Source of the DNA: Candidatus Altimarinota bacterium
GTDB taxonomy: Bacteria; Patescibacteriota; Gracilibacteria; UBA1369; 2-02-FULL-48-14
Length of the DNA: 63,597 nt
NCBI GenBank assembly: GCA_015485665.1
Contig: WFTC01000020.1
Span: forward strand, 1-63,597
Direction: 5' to 3'
Shown: positions 26,745 to 36,522 of the stretch, piece by piece
Numbering within the stretch: the first letter of the stretch is position 1
How the letters are laid out: the number at the start of each line of letters is the position of its first letter
The notes under the pieces: generated by a model
What the model was told of the DNA's origin: nothing
What the model saw: the letters and a program-made list of their open reading frames with translations, nothing else
The model's database searches: none
Made by a program: the position numbers and the translations under genes

Positions 26745-27690
26745 ATGAGTTGAGTTTATACCATTGAATTGTTTTGCGCATCCCTTCTTCAAAAGTAACT
26801 CTTGGTTGCCAACCTGTTTCTTTTGTAAGTTTACTGAAATCAATAGCGTAACGTTCATCATGTCCTTTTCTATCTTCAATGTAAGTAATCAAGTTCTCCG
26901 ATTGATTGAAGAATCTAAGAATTATTGATGCGATTTCAATATTTTCAAGTTCATTAGCTCCTCCAATATTATAAATTTCTCCTATTTGCCCTTTTTCAAT
27001 TATACTTAAAATTGCATCGCAATGATCTTGAACAAAGAGCCAATCTCTAACATTTTTGCCGCTTCCGTAAAGTTTTAAACTTTTGCCTTCTTTTGCACGT
27101 GATATAAGCAGTGGAATTAATTTTTCCGGATCTTGATAAGGTCCGTAATTGTTGCTGCAACGACTTATGCTTACAGGTAATCCAAAAGTCCTATAATATG
27201 CCATTACCAGCATGTCGGAAGCAGCTTTACTTGCTGAGTAAGGGCTACTTGGTTTAATGGCTGATTCCTCAGTAAATTTATCATGACTTCCAAAACCAAG
27301 GTCTCCATAAACTTCATCTGTTGAAATATGATGGAATCGTTTTACATCATGATTTAAGGCTGCATCTAACAGGACCTGCGTTCCCATTACGTTGCTGCGT
27401 ATAAATATTTCCGGATCTTCAATACTGCGATCAACATGAGTTTCAGCTGCAAAATTCACTACCAAATCAAATTTTTCTTTCTTAAACAGTGACATTACAA
27501 GACTCTTATCTTCAATTCTTCCCTCAACAAAAGATAGGCCTTGCACTTCAGCTTTCTTTAAATTACTTCTCTTACCAGCATAATTTAGAGCATCCAAAAC
27601 AAGCAATTTATCTTGAGGTCTACGCTGCATGTGAGTGTAGACATAATTAGTGCCAATAAAGCCTGCTCCACCTGTAATGAGAACTTTCAT
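26656..27690 (-). CDS. rmlB: dTDP-glucose 4,6-dehydratase
   Basis: Converts dTDP-glucose to dTDP-4-keto-6-deoxyglucose, an intermediate for rhamnose and other deoxysugars. It is an extended short-chain dehydrogenase of 344 residues: GGAGFIGTNYV (7-17), AAETHVDRSIEDP (about 80-92), STDEVYGDLG (about 122) and the YSASKAASD catalytic Tyr/Lys (about 152-160). It starts 4 bases after the infB stop. The last 29 or so residues lie over the 5' end of rmlA in a different frame and are unlike a normal RmlB end, so the true end may have drifted. Confidence 0.93.
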   Translation of the reverse strand: MKVLITGGAGFIGTNYVYTHMQRRPQDKLLVLDALNYAGKRSNLKKAEVQGLSFVEGRIEDKSLVMSLFKKEKFDLVVNFAAETHVDRSIEDPEIFIRSNVMGTQVLLDAALNHDVKRFHHISTDEVYGDLGFGSHDKFTEESAIKPSSPYSASKAASDMLVMAYYRTFGLPVSISRCSNNYGPYQDPEKLIPLLISRAKEGKSLKLYGSGKNVRDWLFVQDHCDAILSIIEKGQIGEIYNIGGANELENIEIASIILRFFNQSENLITYIEDRKGHDERYAIDFSKLTKETGWQPRVTFEEGMRKTIQWYKLNSYERSHSSGRKRVQTQSSYKSHKQTFTSGL

Positions 27691-27694
27691 ATCT

Positions 27695-29764
27695 TTAAAG
27701 TGTTTTCATTTTTTTCTCTTCAGTCCAAGCCTCAAAAATATCACCTTCTTTAATCTTTACTTTCCCTTCATAACGAATACCACATTCTGTCCCATTTTCC
27801 AGTTCAAGGACATCTTCATTTACTAATTTAAGACCGTTTATAACTCCGGATCCAATTTCTTCATTATCTCTAAAAACTTTAACACTGCATTTGCTTATCA
27901 AACGACCTTTTTGTATCACTCCACCCAGAACCATTTCATTTTTTCCGGTCCAAAAAACTTTTTTAACTTTAAATTGCCCAAGATCCACATGAATAATTTC
28001 AGGCTCAAGCATACCATTAAGTATCTTTCTAAGATCTTCAAGCATTTCATAAATTACTTGATATGTTACAACTTCAATATTGTAACGTTTCGCTAATTTG
28101 CGTACATGAGGATTGGCATTTGTATGAAAACCTATTACTAAAGTACCGGAGCTTGCAGCTCCCATCATTACATCTGATTCGGAAATGTCACCAACTCCGC
28201 TGTGAATAACTTTAATCGCCACATCATCCGAATGAATTTTAGCCATTGATTGCTTAATTGCTTCAAGCGAGCCTTGTGCATCAGCTTTTAAAACTACTTT
28301 AAGCATTTTAAGGGATCCCTCTTTTATTCTTTGTAAAATTTCCTGCATTCCCATACCTGATTGAATCATTGCTTCATGATGAAGAGCTTGCACTTTACTG
28401 GCTCTTTGTCGTGCTGTTTTTTCATCTTTTACAACCTGTAGAATCTGTCCACTTTCAGCACTTTCATTCAATCCGGAAATTTGTACAGTGCCGGAAGGGC
28501 CAACTGATTTCATCTTTTTCCCGGTATGGTCAATCATGGTTTTTACTCGACCATAGCTTTGACCAAGAATGAAGTTATCTTGAATATGCAATGTACCTGT
28601 ATTTATAAGAACTGTAGCAATATGTCCAAGATTTGCATCAAGGTGAGATTCCACAATTGTTGCAACAGCGGGACGTTTCGGATTGGCTTTCAACTCCAAT
28701 ACATCTGAGACAAGCAAAACACTCTCCAGTAAGTTTTCAAGACCTGTTTTTTTAAGAGCTGATACCGGCACCATAATGGTATCACCACCCCAATCTTCAG
28801 GTTGAAGACCATGTTCAGCCAATTCAGCTTTCACACGATCAGGATTTGCTCCTTCACGATCCATTTTATTTACAGCAACAACAATTGGCACTCCTGCATC
28901 TTTTGCATGATTAATGGCTTCAATTGTTTGCGGCATAACTCCATCATCGGCTGCAACAACCAAAATAGCCACATCGGTTGCTCGTGCTCCACGAGCACGC
29001 ATAGCTGTAAATGCTTCATGACCGGGAGTATCCAAGAAAGTTATTGCTCTACCTTTAACCTCAACCTGATAAGCACCAATATGTTGCGTAATGCCTCCTG
29101 ATTCTCCTTCCACCACATTTGCATCTCTGAGTGCATCCAGTAAAGTGGTTTTTCCATGATCTACATGACCCATAACACATACGACAGGTGGTCGTTCTTT
29201 CAGATTTAAAGCATCTTCTTCATGAATAAGTCTTTCCAAATTTCCAAGGTAAAGATCTTCTGCAGTTGCTTCACTTATTTCTTTTTTCAGTTCCACTCCT
29301 TGTCCATCTGTAATTATAACAGCTGTATCAAAGTCAATAATTTGGTTAATATTTGCAAGGATGCCGTTTTTCATAAGCCCGCCAATTAAAACAGCGGCAC
29401 TTAACCCTGTTTTTTCAGCTAATTCTTTTACTGAAATATGGTCGGGAATTTCAACAAGACTTGCAGTTATTTGACCTTGCACTCCAACACTTTTCTTCTT
29501 TTTTTTCTTTCCTGATACACTTTTGCCAGCCATTTTTTTTCTTTGATTCCTTATGATCTCACGTTCACGTTCATGATCAGCAGCTTCAGCATAAAGCTCA
29601 GCTCCAGTTTTCCCTGTTTTTCCGGCAAGTTCATCCATGATCAATTCCGCAATATCATCATCAATATTTTCTTCCACATCAAAGCCTAGCTCCAGAATGG
29701 TTTTTTTCATTTCAGCATCTGTAAAACCCAGTTTTGATGCTAATTGCGGTAGAGGTATGGGCAT
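27695..29764 (-). CDS. infB: Translation initiation factor IF-2
   Basis: GTPase that brings initiator tRNA to the ribosome. The 689 residues are short for IF-2, owing to a reduced N-terminus. A small N-terminal IF2-type segment ([25 protein letters not shown]) and a second one ([26 protein letters not shown], about 112) precede the G domain. G1 is [11 protein letters not shown] (about 204), G3 DTPGHEAF, G4 NKMD, and G5 is in [10 protein letters not shown]. Domains II-IV follow to the end. A TATAAA at 29781-29776 ends 11 nt before the ATG, giving a nearly leaderless mRNA if used. rmlB and rmlA follow on the same strand. Confidence 0.96.
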   Translation of the reverse strand: MPIPLPQLASKLGFTDAEMKKTILELGFDVEENIDDDIAELIMDELAGKTGKTGAELYAEAADHEREREIIRNQRKKMAGKSVSGKKKKKKSVGVQGQITASLVEIPDHISVKELAEKTGLSAAVLIGGLMKNGILANINQIIDFDTAVIITDGQGVELKKEISEATAEDLYLGNLERLIHEEDALNLKERPPVVCVMGHVDHGKTTLLDALRDANVVEGESGGITQHIGAYQVEVKGRAITFLDTPGHEAFTAMRARGARATDVAILVVAADDGVMPQTIEAINHAKDAGVPIVVAVNKMDREGANPDRVKAELAEHGLQPEDWGGDTIMVPVSALKKTGLENLLESVLLVSDVLELKANPKRPAVATIVESHLDANLGHIATVLINTGTLHIQDNFILGQSYGRVKTMIDHTGKKMKSVGPSGTVQISGLNESAESGQILQVVKDEKTARQRASKVQALHHEAMIQSGMGMQEILQRIKEGSLKMLKVVLKADAQGSLEAIKQSMAKIHSDDVAIKVIHSGVGDISESDVMMGAASSGTLVIGFHTNANPHVRKLAKRYNIEVVTYQVIYEMLEDLRKILNGMLEPEIIHVDLGQFKVKKVFWTGKNEMVLGGVIQKGRLISKCSVKVFRDNEEIGSGVINGLKLVNEDVLELENGTECGIRYEGKVKIKEGDIFEAWTEEKKMKTL

Positions 29765-29824
29765 AAAATTGAGAATTTATAAAAAACCGACACTACTCTA
29801 GGTGAAAACAGATTTGAAGTAAAG

Positions 29825-30931
29825 CTACTCTTCCAAATGCGGTCGCTCTAAACTTTCCACTTGAACTTCTCCACCAATGCGACCTTCAGTTAGCTTATAT
29901 ATATCTTTATCAATTTTTTTAAATTCACGTGAAGCATGATTATAGGTATTCACGGTTGTACCAAGGTGCTTTCCAAGTTTTTTGAAATAATCTTCATAAG
30001 CATTTACATGCTTACCAAGCAGCTCAATACCTTTTAGGGCGCGAGATATATTCTCTCCCATTTCCAATGCTTTCAAGCCCTGAAGTACAGTTTGCAGGTA
30101 GGCAAAAAATGAACTTGGCGAAACAATAATAACCCTCTTGCTAAAAGCATACTCAATGAGATTTTGAGTATTTACCTTCAGAGATCCTACATTTTCAATG
30201 GTTAAATTGTAATAAATGCCTTCAGCCGGTACAAACATAAATGCAAATTCCGTTGTACCTTCCGATGGTCTAATATATTTAGCCGTTTCATCTATACGTT
30301 TTTTTACATCGGAACGAAATTCTTTAGATAGCCTTTCACGCTCGGAATTATCGGTTGCTTGAGACATTTGATTGTATTTCTCAAGAGAAAATTTTGAGTC
30401 AATGGGTATGATTAAGTTATTAAAGAAAATAACCGCATCCACTATTTCTCCATTTTGCATTTTATATTGCATTTCAAAATTGCCGTGTAAATGATTGGAA
30501 AGCAATGTTTCAAGTGCATATTCTCCTAATATGCCACGCTGTTTTGGATTTTTTAAAATATTTTCAAGGCTTTTCAGCTGTTCTGCAAAGCCGGCAACTT
30601 TTTGAGTTCCTTCTTGCACCCGGGTGAGGTTTTTCGTCATTTCTTGAATCATTGCCGCACTTTGTTTAAATTGCTTCTGAAGAGTCTGACTTGTATCAGA
30701 CTGTTGTTGTTTTAGCATGAGAGTCATTTGATATAGTTTTTTATCAATCTCCTCCTTGTTTTTATGCTGTCTGTTACTTAAATCATGCCTAAGATTTTCA
30801 AGCATTTGCAGCATTAATTTTTGACTCTGATCATCCTTTGGGATTTGAAGCTCTTTAAATTTAAAGTGCAGAAAAGTAAAAAGGGCAATTATACCAAAAA
30901 CTATCAGTATAAAAAAAACTATGTTTGACAT
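29825..30931 (-). CDS. rmuC: RmuC-family DNA recombination protein
   Basis: A 368-residue protein with an N-terminal membrane helix (about 3-24, IVFFILIVFGIIALFTFLHF) and a coiled coil (about 30-110). The RmuC core is GILGEYALETLLSNHL, then MQNGEIVDAVIFFNNLIIPIDSKFSLEKY, then FMFVPAEGIYYNL. RmuC limits inversions and rearrangements in E. coli, and the core has a restriction-endonuclease-like fold. A TATAAT at 30954-30949 is 17 nt upstream of the ATG. It is separated from rpsA by a terminator and a large inverted repeat, so it is likely an independent unit. infB follows 60 bases downstream. Confidence 0.92.
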   Translation of the reverse strand: MSNIVFFILIVFGIIALFTFLHFKFKELQIPKDDQSQKLMLQMLENLRHDLSNRQHKNKEEIDKKLYQMTLMLKQQQSDTSQTLQKQFKQSAAMIQEMTKNLTRVQEGTQKVAGFAEQLKSLENILKNPKQRGILGEYALETLLSNHLHGNFEMQYKMQNGEIVDAVIFFNNLIIPIDSKFSLEKYNQMSQATDNSERERLSKEFRSDVKKRIDETAKYIRPSEGTTEFAFMFVPAEGIYYNLTIENVGSLKVNTQNLIEYAFSKRVIIVSPSSFFAYLQTVLQGLKALEMGENISRALKGIELLGKHVNAYEDYFKKLGKHLGTTVNTYNHASREFKKIDKDIYKLTEGRIGGEVQVESLERPHLEE

Positions 30932-30997
30932 ATTGACAAGATTATTGAATTATATTAATATATTACAATGTCCTTTAAAAATTGATTCCAAGAACTT

Positions 30998-31083
30998 CTA
31001 AGCGAGTGTGAATTACTGAGGAGTGAAACATCTTTCATTGCCATACGTGGATTTTTACTTCTCAGTAATTCTTGCCCGCTTAG
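30998..31083. repeat. Large imperfect hairpin between rpsA and rmuC
   Basis: CTAAGCG (30998-31004) pairs with CGCTTAG (31077-31083). After a symmetric 5-base internal loop, a 15-bp arm (31010-31024) pairs with 31057-31071 with one mismatch. The apical loop is 32 bases. It is not a terminator, as it is followed by no T-run. It may be a structured RNA, a recombination site or a small repeat element. Confidence 0.65.
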
Positions 31084-31088
31084 CATAA

Positions 31089-31124
31089 CAAAAAGCCCCG
31101 CCAAAGAGCGAGGGCTTTTATTAT
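31089..31124 (-). terminator. Rho-independent terminator after rpsA
   Basis: Read on -, AAAGCCCTCGC pairs with GCGGGGCTTT (one bulge) around a short loop, then a T-run. It begins about 19 nt after the rpsA stop. Confidence 0.85.
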
Positions 31125-31142
31125 TTTAAAACAGAATTAAGA

Positions 31143-32285
31143 CTATGAATCTACTTCCTGTGACTCTGATTGTGATTCTGAACTTTCACCGTTTTCAGCA
31201 GGAGATTCACCTTCAGGCATAAGAGTTAATCCTATGCGTTTTTCGTCTTTATTTACCTCAATTACACGAGCTTCCACTTCTTGACCGACTTTCAAAACGT
31301 CTGCCGGATCTTCCGGTTGACCTAGGATTTCCGTATTGTGTATAAGTCCGTTTATATCATCATTAATCTTAACAAAAGCTCCGAATTGAGCCAATCTTGT
31401 AATTTTTGTTTTAATTGTACTTCCGACTTTGAAAGTTTTTTCAATTGCTTCCCACGGATCTTCAGTTAATTGCTTCATTGAAAGGGAAATCTTATCTCCG
31501 TCAATACCTATAATCTTCACTTTAACTTCATCACCGCGCTTTCCAAAGTCATGTGGGTTTGTTACATGCCCCCAAGCGATTTCCGAAATATGCACCAAAC
31601 CTTCCAGTCCGTCAAAAGCCACAAAAATACCGAATTTAACAATGCCGCTGATTGTTCCTTTAACTGTGCTTCCTATTGCAAGTCCGGTTAGAGCTTTTTC
31701 ACGTTCAGCTTTATAAGCTGCACGTTCGGAAAGAATTAGCTTACCGTTCTCTTTGTCTATATTAAGTATTTTGACAAGGAAATCTTTTCCAACCAGTTTA
31801 TTAAGTCGTGCCAAAATCTTGGCTGAATCCGCACCATTCACTCTGGGATAGTTGAGTGGAGCTAATTGTGAAACCGGTATAAAACCTTTAATTCCATCAG
31901 CATTAAGAAGTAATCCTCCTTTATTGGCTTCTTTAGGTTTAACTTTAATGGCTTCGTCATTTTCATAGGCTTTCAAGAATCTATCCCAAGTTTTTTCTTG
32001 ACTTGCTCGTCTCAAAGAAAGGACAACAAGACCATCTTCATTTTCTGCTTCAAGAACACAACTGACAACCTCATCTCCAGGGTTCAGTTCAGAGGCAGAA
32101 TTCATTGCATCCTTCATTTCCCTGCCTGTGATAATTCCGGTTAACACACCATCCAAATCAACAATGATGCAACTTTTATCAATGGATACAACTTTTCCTT
32201 TCACCAAATCACCGGGCTGGGGAAGGTTCAAGACAGGGGAGTCTTGAAGAAGTTCATCCATGTCTACAAAGATAGCTTTAGACAT
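31143..32285 (-). CDS. rpsA: Ribosomal protein S1-like, four S1 domains
   Basis: RNA-binding protein with four OB-fold S1 domains in 380 residues. Repeats begin near GDLVKGKVVSIDKSCIIVDLDG (about 24), a divergent second one near IKVKPKEANKGGLLLNADGIKGFIPVSQL (about 110), GSTVKGTISGIVKFGIFVAFDGLEGLVHISEI (about 205) and GSTIKTKITRLAQFGAFVKINDDINGLIHNTEI (about 290). E. coli S1 has six. Four-domain forms occur in Gram-positives and many small-genome bacteria. The acidic tail is Glu/Ser-rich. The ATG at 32285 is preferred to a GTG at 32300. Since most genes here lack Shine-Dalgarno sites, S1 may matter for start selection (inference). Confidence 0.93.
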   Translation of the reverse strand: MSKAIFVDMDELLQDSPVLNLPQPGDLVKGKVVSIDKSCIIVDLDGVLTGIITGREMKDAMNSASELNPGDEVVSCVLEAENEDGLVVLSLRRASQEKTWDRFLKAYENDEAIKVKPKEANKGGLLLNADGIKGFIPVSQLAPLNYPRVNGADSAKILARLNKLVGKDFLVKILNIDKENGKLILSERAAYKAEREKALTGLAIGSTVKGTISGIVKFGIFVAFDGLEGLVHISEIAWGHVTNPHDFGKRGDEVKVKIIGIDGDKISLSMKQLTEDPWEAIEKTFKVGSTIKTKITRLAQFGAFVKINDDINGLIHNTEILGQPEDPADVLKVGQEVEARVIEVNKDEKRIGLTLMPEGESPAENGESSESQSESQEVDS

Positions 32286-32417
32286 AGTTATAATTTGCAC
32301 ACCTGAGGGTTAAAATTATCAGCCGAGCATTCAGCCTCGGTGTGTCTCACGCACTGAAGACTCAAGCCAAGGCATTCTAATCTGAATGAGCCTTTATGTA
32401 AAGATAAATTGTCCTTT

Positions 32418-35081
32418 TTATTTTCCCACTTTATTTACACTTTTACTTTTAACTGATGATTTTTTTACGCCTGTTGCGGATCTACTTTGTTTACCTTTCT
32501 TTTTAAGGTAAACACCTTCACCCTTTTTCAATATTTGAACAATATCACCTTCTTTGAAATTACCATCCAGTATTCCTTGAGCAAGCGGGTCTTCTATCCA
32601 CTGTTGAACTTTGCGCCGAACAGGACGTGCTCCATATTCTGGGTCCATACTTAAAGTTGCAAGAATATCCAGAGCTTCTTTGCTCATATCCAAGCGGATA
32701 TGTTTGGAGGAAATGCGCTCTTCAAGCTCTGCAACATGAAGTTTGACAATATTTTTTATGCTCTCATGACTCAAAGGCTTAAATACTATGACATTGTCAA
32801 TACGATTTATAAACTCAGGTTTGAAGTTTTTCTTCAACTCTTTTAGTACTTCATCTTTTTTATGTTCAAAATTATTCAGGGCCGTATCCATTTCTTCATC
32901 ACTGAGTTTAAAACCTATTGGAGCTGCACTTTCCGTAAGTTTTGCTGCGCCTATATTTGAAGTCATAATGATGATTGTGTTTGTAAAGTCCACTTTACGA
33001 CCTTTACCATCCGTTAAAACACCATCTTCCAATATCTGAAGCAATAGGTTGAAAGTATCAGGATGAGCTTTTTCAATTTCATCAAATAGTATAACGGAAT
33101 AGGGTTTTCTGCGCACTTTTTCTGTAAGTTGACCTCCATCTTCATACCCTACATAGCCGGCTGTGGTTCCTGTAAGGCGAGAAGCATTATGCCTTTCCAT
33201 GAATTCACTCATATCTATTTTAATAAGAGCGTCTTCATCATTGTAAATTTCACGAGCAATTGTTTTCACTAATTCGGTTTTCCCAACTCCGGTTGGACCA
33301 AGAAAAATGAAAGAAGCAATAGGTCTTTTCGCATTAGATATACCTGTGCGAGAACGACGAATAGCCGTTGACACCTTTTCCAAAGCCTCATCTTGTCCAA
33401 GAACATATTTTCTAAGTGTATTTTCAAGATTTTTAAGTCTTGAGATATCTTCTTCAACAAGTTTTGTAGCAGGAACTCCGGTCATTCTTGAAATGACATG
33501 AGCAACATCTTCAGAATCAATACTGCCACGCATCTCACGAGGAATCTTTACTCGTTTTTCAGATTCTAAATCTTCCATGAGCTGCAGCTCTTGTTGGCGT
33601 AAATCGGCAGCCATTTCGTAATCTTGATTAATGACCGCTTTTTCTTTCTTCTTAACGATACTTTTGAGTTTCTTTTGCAGTTTTTTAACATTCTGATTGT
33701 CAGCTTTTGTATTCATGCCTTTGAGAGCAGAAGCTTCATCAATCAAATCTATTGCTTTGTCAGGTAAAAAACGATCATTTACATAGCGCTTTGACAAGCT
33801 TACCGCCGCTTTAATTGCGTCATCGTGAATGATAAGATTATGATGGTCTTCAAAGCTCTCTTTTAAACCTTTGAGTATCGCAATTGTCTCTTCTTCACTT
33901 GGTTCATCCACCATTACAGATTGGAAGCGGCGTTCCAGCGCAGCATCTTCCTCAATATGCTTGCGATATTCTGCCGTAGTCGTAGCACCAACAACCTGAA
34001 TTTTCGCTCTTGAAAGTGCTGGCTTCAAAATATTTGCAGCATCCAAGCTACCTTCGGCACTTCCGGCACCTATGACAGTGTGCAGCTCATCAATAAATAG
34101 AATTACATTTGGCTGCCCTGCAGCTTCTTCAATAATTTGCTTAATCCTTTCTTCAAACTCACCACGGTATTTTGTTCCAGCTACAACAGAAGCCATGGAT
34201 AAACTTAAAATGCGTTTATCCAGCATGGCATCTGGCACTTGTTCATTTGAAATACGAAGCGCCAATCCTTCCACAACCGCCGTCTTACCAACACCTGGCT
34301 CACCTATGAGCACAGGGTTGTTTTTTGTCTTTCTAAGAAGAATTGCTATACATCTTTCAATTTCTTTTTCTCTTCCTATCACAGGATCCAATTTGCCTTC
34401 GGCAGCATCTTTAGTTAAGTCATTTGTAAAATAATCCAGTGCAGGAGTTGCAGATTTGTTTTTACGTTTTTTTGCTTCAAATTCAGAAGTTTTATTTTCT
34501 CCACCCTGCAAAGCACCTTGAAGTCCGTTCAGGAAAAACTCAAGAGGATTTATTGGCTGCCCCGCTTGGGAAGGAGGGATTGCAGCGGTTGCAGTACCTG
34601 CAGCACCACCTCCGGAGCCATGTTTCATGCGTTCAAAGCTCATTAGAATTTCTTGCTTTACATCTGATGGTGCGATTTTCATATTCTCCAAAATCACAGT
34701 GGCTGCAGTATTTTCTTGATCAACAAGAGAAAGAAGTAGATGCTCTGTACCTACAAACATATGAGAACTTTCATGTGCACTGCGAATAGCATCTTCAATG
34801 ACTTTCTTTGCAAAGCCGGAAAGACCGCCAGGAGCCTTTCTTCCACTCTGAACAGATTGTGTGCGCCCAACGGTTTTCAATACGAGATTTACATTTTCCA
34901 AAGTAACGCCGAAATTTTGAAGAATGCTTGCACCAAGAGAATTCTTTTGAGAGAGTATTCCAATCAAAAGATGCTCTGTGCCAACATAGCTGGTACCTGT
35001 TTTTTTAGCTACTTCTTGGGCAACAATTAAAGCTTTTTTCGCCTCTTTTGTGAATTTATTAAACTGTTCTGAGTGTTCCAT
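32418..35081 (-). CDS. clpC: ClpC-type AAA+ unfoldase
   Basis: ATP-driven unfoldase of the Clp/Hsp100 group, 887 residues. The order is a double Clp N-domain (1-150), a glycine-rich linker, AAA1 with GEPGVGKT (about 259-266), a middle region holding a UVR motif (INQDYEMAADLRQQELQLMEDLE, about 475-500) and AAA2 with GPTGVGKT (about 595-602). The UVR motif and the IGF tripeptide in AAA2 (about 722), which docks ClpP in ClpC and ClpA, identify ClpC rather than ClpB. A basic Lys/Ser-rich tail of about 30 residues is extra. clpP is not in the window. The upstream CIRCE operator indicates HrcA control. Confidence 0.94.
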   Translation of the reverse strand: MEHSEQFNKFTKEAKKALIVAQEVAKKTGTSYVGTEHLLIGILSQKNSLGASILQNFGVTLENVNLVLKTVGRTQSVQSGRKAPGGLSGFAKKVIEDAIRSAHESSHMFVGTEHLLLSLVDQENTAATVILENMKIAPSDVKQEILMSFERMKHGSGGGAAGTATAAIPPSQAGQPINPLEFFLNGLQGALQGGENKTSEFEAKKRKNKSATPALDYFTNDLTKDAAEGKLDPVIGREKEIERCIAILLRKTKNNPVLIGEPGVGKTAVVEGLALRISNEQVPDAMLDKRILSLSMASVVAGTKYRGEFEERIKQIIEEAAGQPNVILFIDELHTVIGAGSAEGSLDAANILKPALSRAKIQVVGATTTAEYRKHIEEDAALERRFQSVMVDEPSEEETIAILKGLKESFEDHHNLIIHDDAIKAAVSLSKRYVNDRFLPDKAIDLIDEASALKGMNTKADNQNVKKLQKKLKSIVKKKEKAVINQDYEMAADLRQQELQLMEDLESEKRVKIPREMRGSIDSEDVAHVISRMTGVPATKLVEEDISRLKNLENTLRKYVLGQDEALEKVSTAIRRSRTGISNAKRPIASFIFLGPTGVGKTELVKTIAREIYNDEDALIKIDMSEFMERHNASRLTGTTAGYVGYEDGGQLTEKVRRKPYSVILFDEIEKAHPDTFNLLLQILEDGVLTDGKGRKVDFTNTIIIMTSNIGAAKLTESAAPIGFKLSDEEMDTALNNFEHKKDEVLKELKKNFKPEFINRIDNVIVFKPLSHESIKNIVKLHVAELEERISSKHIRLDMSKEALDILATLSMDPEYGARPVRRKVQQWIEDPLAQGILDGNFKEGDIVQILKKGEGVYLKKKGKQSRSATGVKKSSVKSKSVNKVGK

Positions 35082-35107
35082 TTATGCGTAGGTTAAATTT
35101 TCTCAAA

Positions 35108-35116
35108 ATATTATCA
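35108..35116 (-). promoter_or_regulatory. Extended -10 promoter of clpC (proximal)
   Basis: Read on -, TGA-TAATAT (35116-35108) ends 26 nt before the clpC ATG. A second candidate further upstream is TTGAGA (35202-35197), 18 bp, TGATAT (35178-35173); its -35 lies inside the CIRCE element. Confidence 0.45.
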
Positions 35117-35189
35117 GATTTTTAATCTTTCCTCACCTTTTCAGGCTTGCGCCTTGCTAGGAATAGTTTGCAATATCAGATTTATAATC

Positions 35190-35216
35190 TTAGCACTCTC
35201 AATTTTAGAGTGCTAA
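35190..35216 (-). promoter_or_regulatory. CIRCE operator (HrcA binding site) upstream of clpC
   Basis: TTAGCACTC (35190-35198), 9-base spacer, GAGTGCTAA (35208-35216): an exact match to the CIRCE consensus. The palindrome extends outward to 35186-35220. It lies 109 bases upstream of the clpC ATG and overlaps the -35 of the distal candidate promoter, consistent with repression until heat shock. hrcA itself is not in the window. Confidence 0.93.
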
Positions 35217-35232
35217 GATTATAAAATCAAGC

Positions 35233-36513
35233 TTATTCTTCTTCAACAGGGGAGATTGATTCTATCATGCTTTGCATTATACTCTCATAGTTTGCGGGAC
35301 CGCTGATTATGTAATATCTATCTTCAATTTCAATGCTAATGCTGACTGTGTCACCGGAACGAATCAAACCTTCGCTGCCGGAACTTGAAATATCAAGTCT
35401 TATTAAGGCTTGAGTATCATCTTCAAAAGGTTCATCTGAAAAATCATAACCTTGATCTTTCCCGCTATAATACCAGCTGGAAGGATATGACATAGTGAAC
35501 TTATACGGATTACTTTCAAATTCGCGGAATGACTCCACACTTTCTTGCTCAAGATCTGAAGGCTTTTCATTTTCAATGGATTCTTCCAAAGCTTCATCAT
35601 TTTCAATAGGTTTGGAATTTTCAATTTCATCACCTCCCATTTCATAGCTTTTTTCTTCGTTTGCATCACCTTCCTCTATTATAAATTCATCACCCTCGCT
35701 AATTGGAAGAAGACGAAACTCACTTACAAGTTCTGAGAATATATTTGAATTTTCAAGCGGGCTTTCATTGGAGATATGGGAGAAGGACAGTTCAATCAAA
35801 TCTTGCCCTCTTGGTATAAAATAATAGATGCTGCCATTTTCCTTTTTATATCTCAAAGCGAATTGTTGATCTGAGCCTATCATGCTAACTTGAGCATCTA
35901 TATCTGCAAGATCAGGATGTAAAATTGCAACTTGAGTCGCTATATCTCGTTTTCTATCAGAGCTTTCATTGTCTGAGGTAGTCCTAAGCTCGGAGTCCAA
36001 ATAAGCAATCAAAATAATATCCGGCTCAAAGGATTCATCTTTCTTTTGTTCATCTATGGGAGCAGTCAGTTTCACAGAATCTCTAAAACTCTCAATCTTC
36101 CAATTATCAGGATAACGCATGCTAAAGCCAAGTTCGGTATCAATATAATCCACAATTTTAACCTCAACATTTTCAATCACTTGCTCGGGAGCATCCGAGA
36201 TTCTTGTGATTTTAAATGCGGGTTTATCAATACCTTCATAGTTCATTATGAGACCCGCAGCTTCCACAGGTTTTGAAAGCTCATTGTCAAGATTATAACG
36301 TTCTGAAAAAGCATAATATATATTCCCGTCTTCATCCTCAAAAAGATGCGTAATCATGGAGTCCACCTTAATGCCACCCAAAGATTTAAATTCACCAACG
36401 ACAGTGCCATATTCTTGAGTGAGAGGTTCCAGAGTTTTGGTCTGGGTGCTACAGGCGGCAAGAAAGAGAGAGAAAAAAGTCATGCTTATTGCAAAAATAC
36501 GTCTGAATTTCAT
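35233..36513 (-). CDS. Lipoprotein with two PsbP-like segments, unknown
   Basis: A 426-residue secreted lipoprotein: signal MKFRRIFAISMTFFSLFLAAC with lipobox LAAC. Two segments look alike, about 130-250 (GFSMRYPDNWKIESF...) and 330-426 (PYKFTMSYPSSWYYSGK...). Both have the YPxxW start seen in PsbP-like and lipoprotein LpqN-like domains. A Glu/Asn/Ser-rich acidic linker (about 280-325) separates them. The role is unknown; such domains often bind ligands at the cell surface. It starts 9 bases after ruvB ends, so the two are co-transcribed, and its end is 16 bases before the CIRCE element. Confidence 0.8.
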   Translation of the reverse strand: MKFRRIFAISMTFFSLFLAACSTQTKTLEPLTQEYGTVVGEFKSLGGIKVDSMITHLFEDEDGNIYYAFSERYNLDNELSKPVEAAGLIMNYEGIDKPAFKITRISDAPEQVIENVEVKIVDYIDTELGFSMRYPDNWKIESFRDSVKLTAPIDEQKKDESFEPDIILIAYLDSELRTTSDNESSDRKRDIATQVAILHPDLADIDAQVSMIGSDQQFALRYKKENGSIYYFIPRGQDLIELSFSHISNESPLENSNIFSELVSEFRLLPISEGDEFIIEEGDANEEKSYEMGGDEIENSKPIENDEALEESIENEKPSDLEQESVESFREFESNPYKFTMSYPSSWYYSGKDQGYDFSDEPFEDDTQALIRLDISSSGSEGLIRSGDTVSISIEIEDRYYIISGPANYESIMQSMIESISPVEEE

Positions 36514-36522
36514 AAGGTCGGG

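Noticed and set aside
35186-35220. Palindrome read as a terminator for the lipoprotein gene at 35233
   Set aside because: No T-run follows on -, and the arms and 9-base spacer match CIRCE exactly, so an operator is the better reading.
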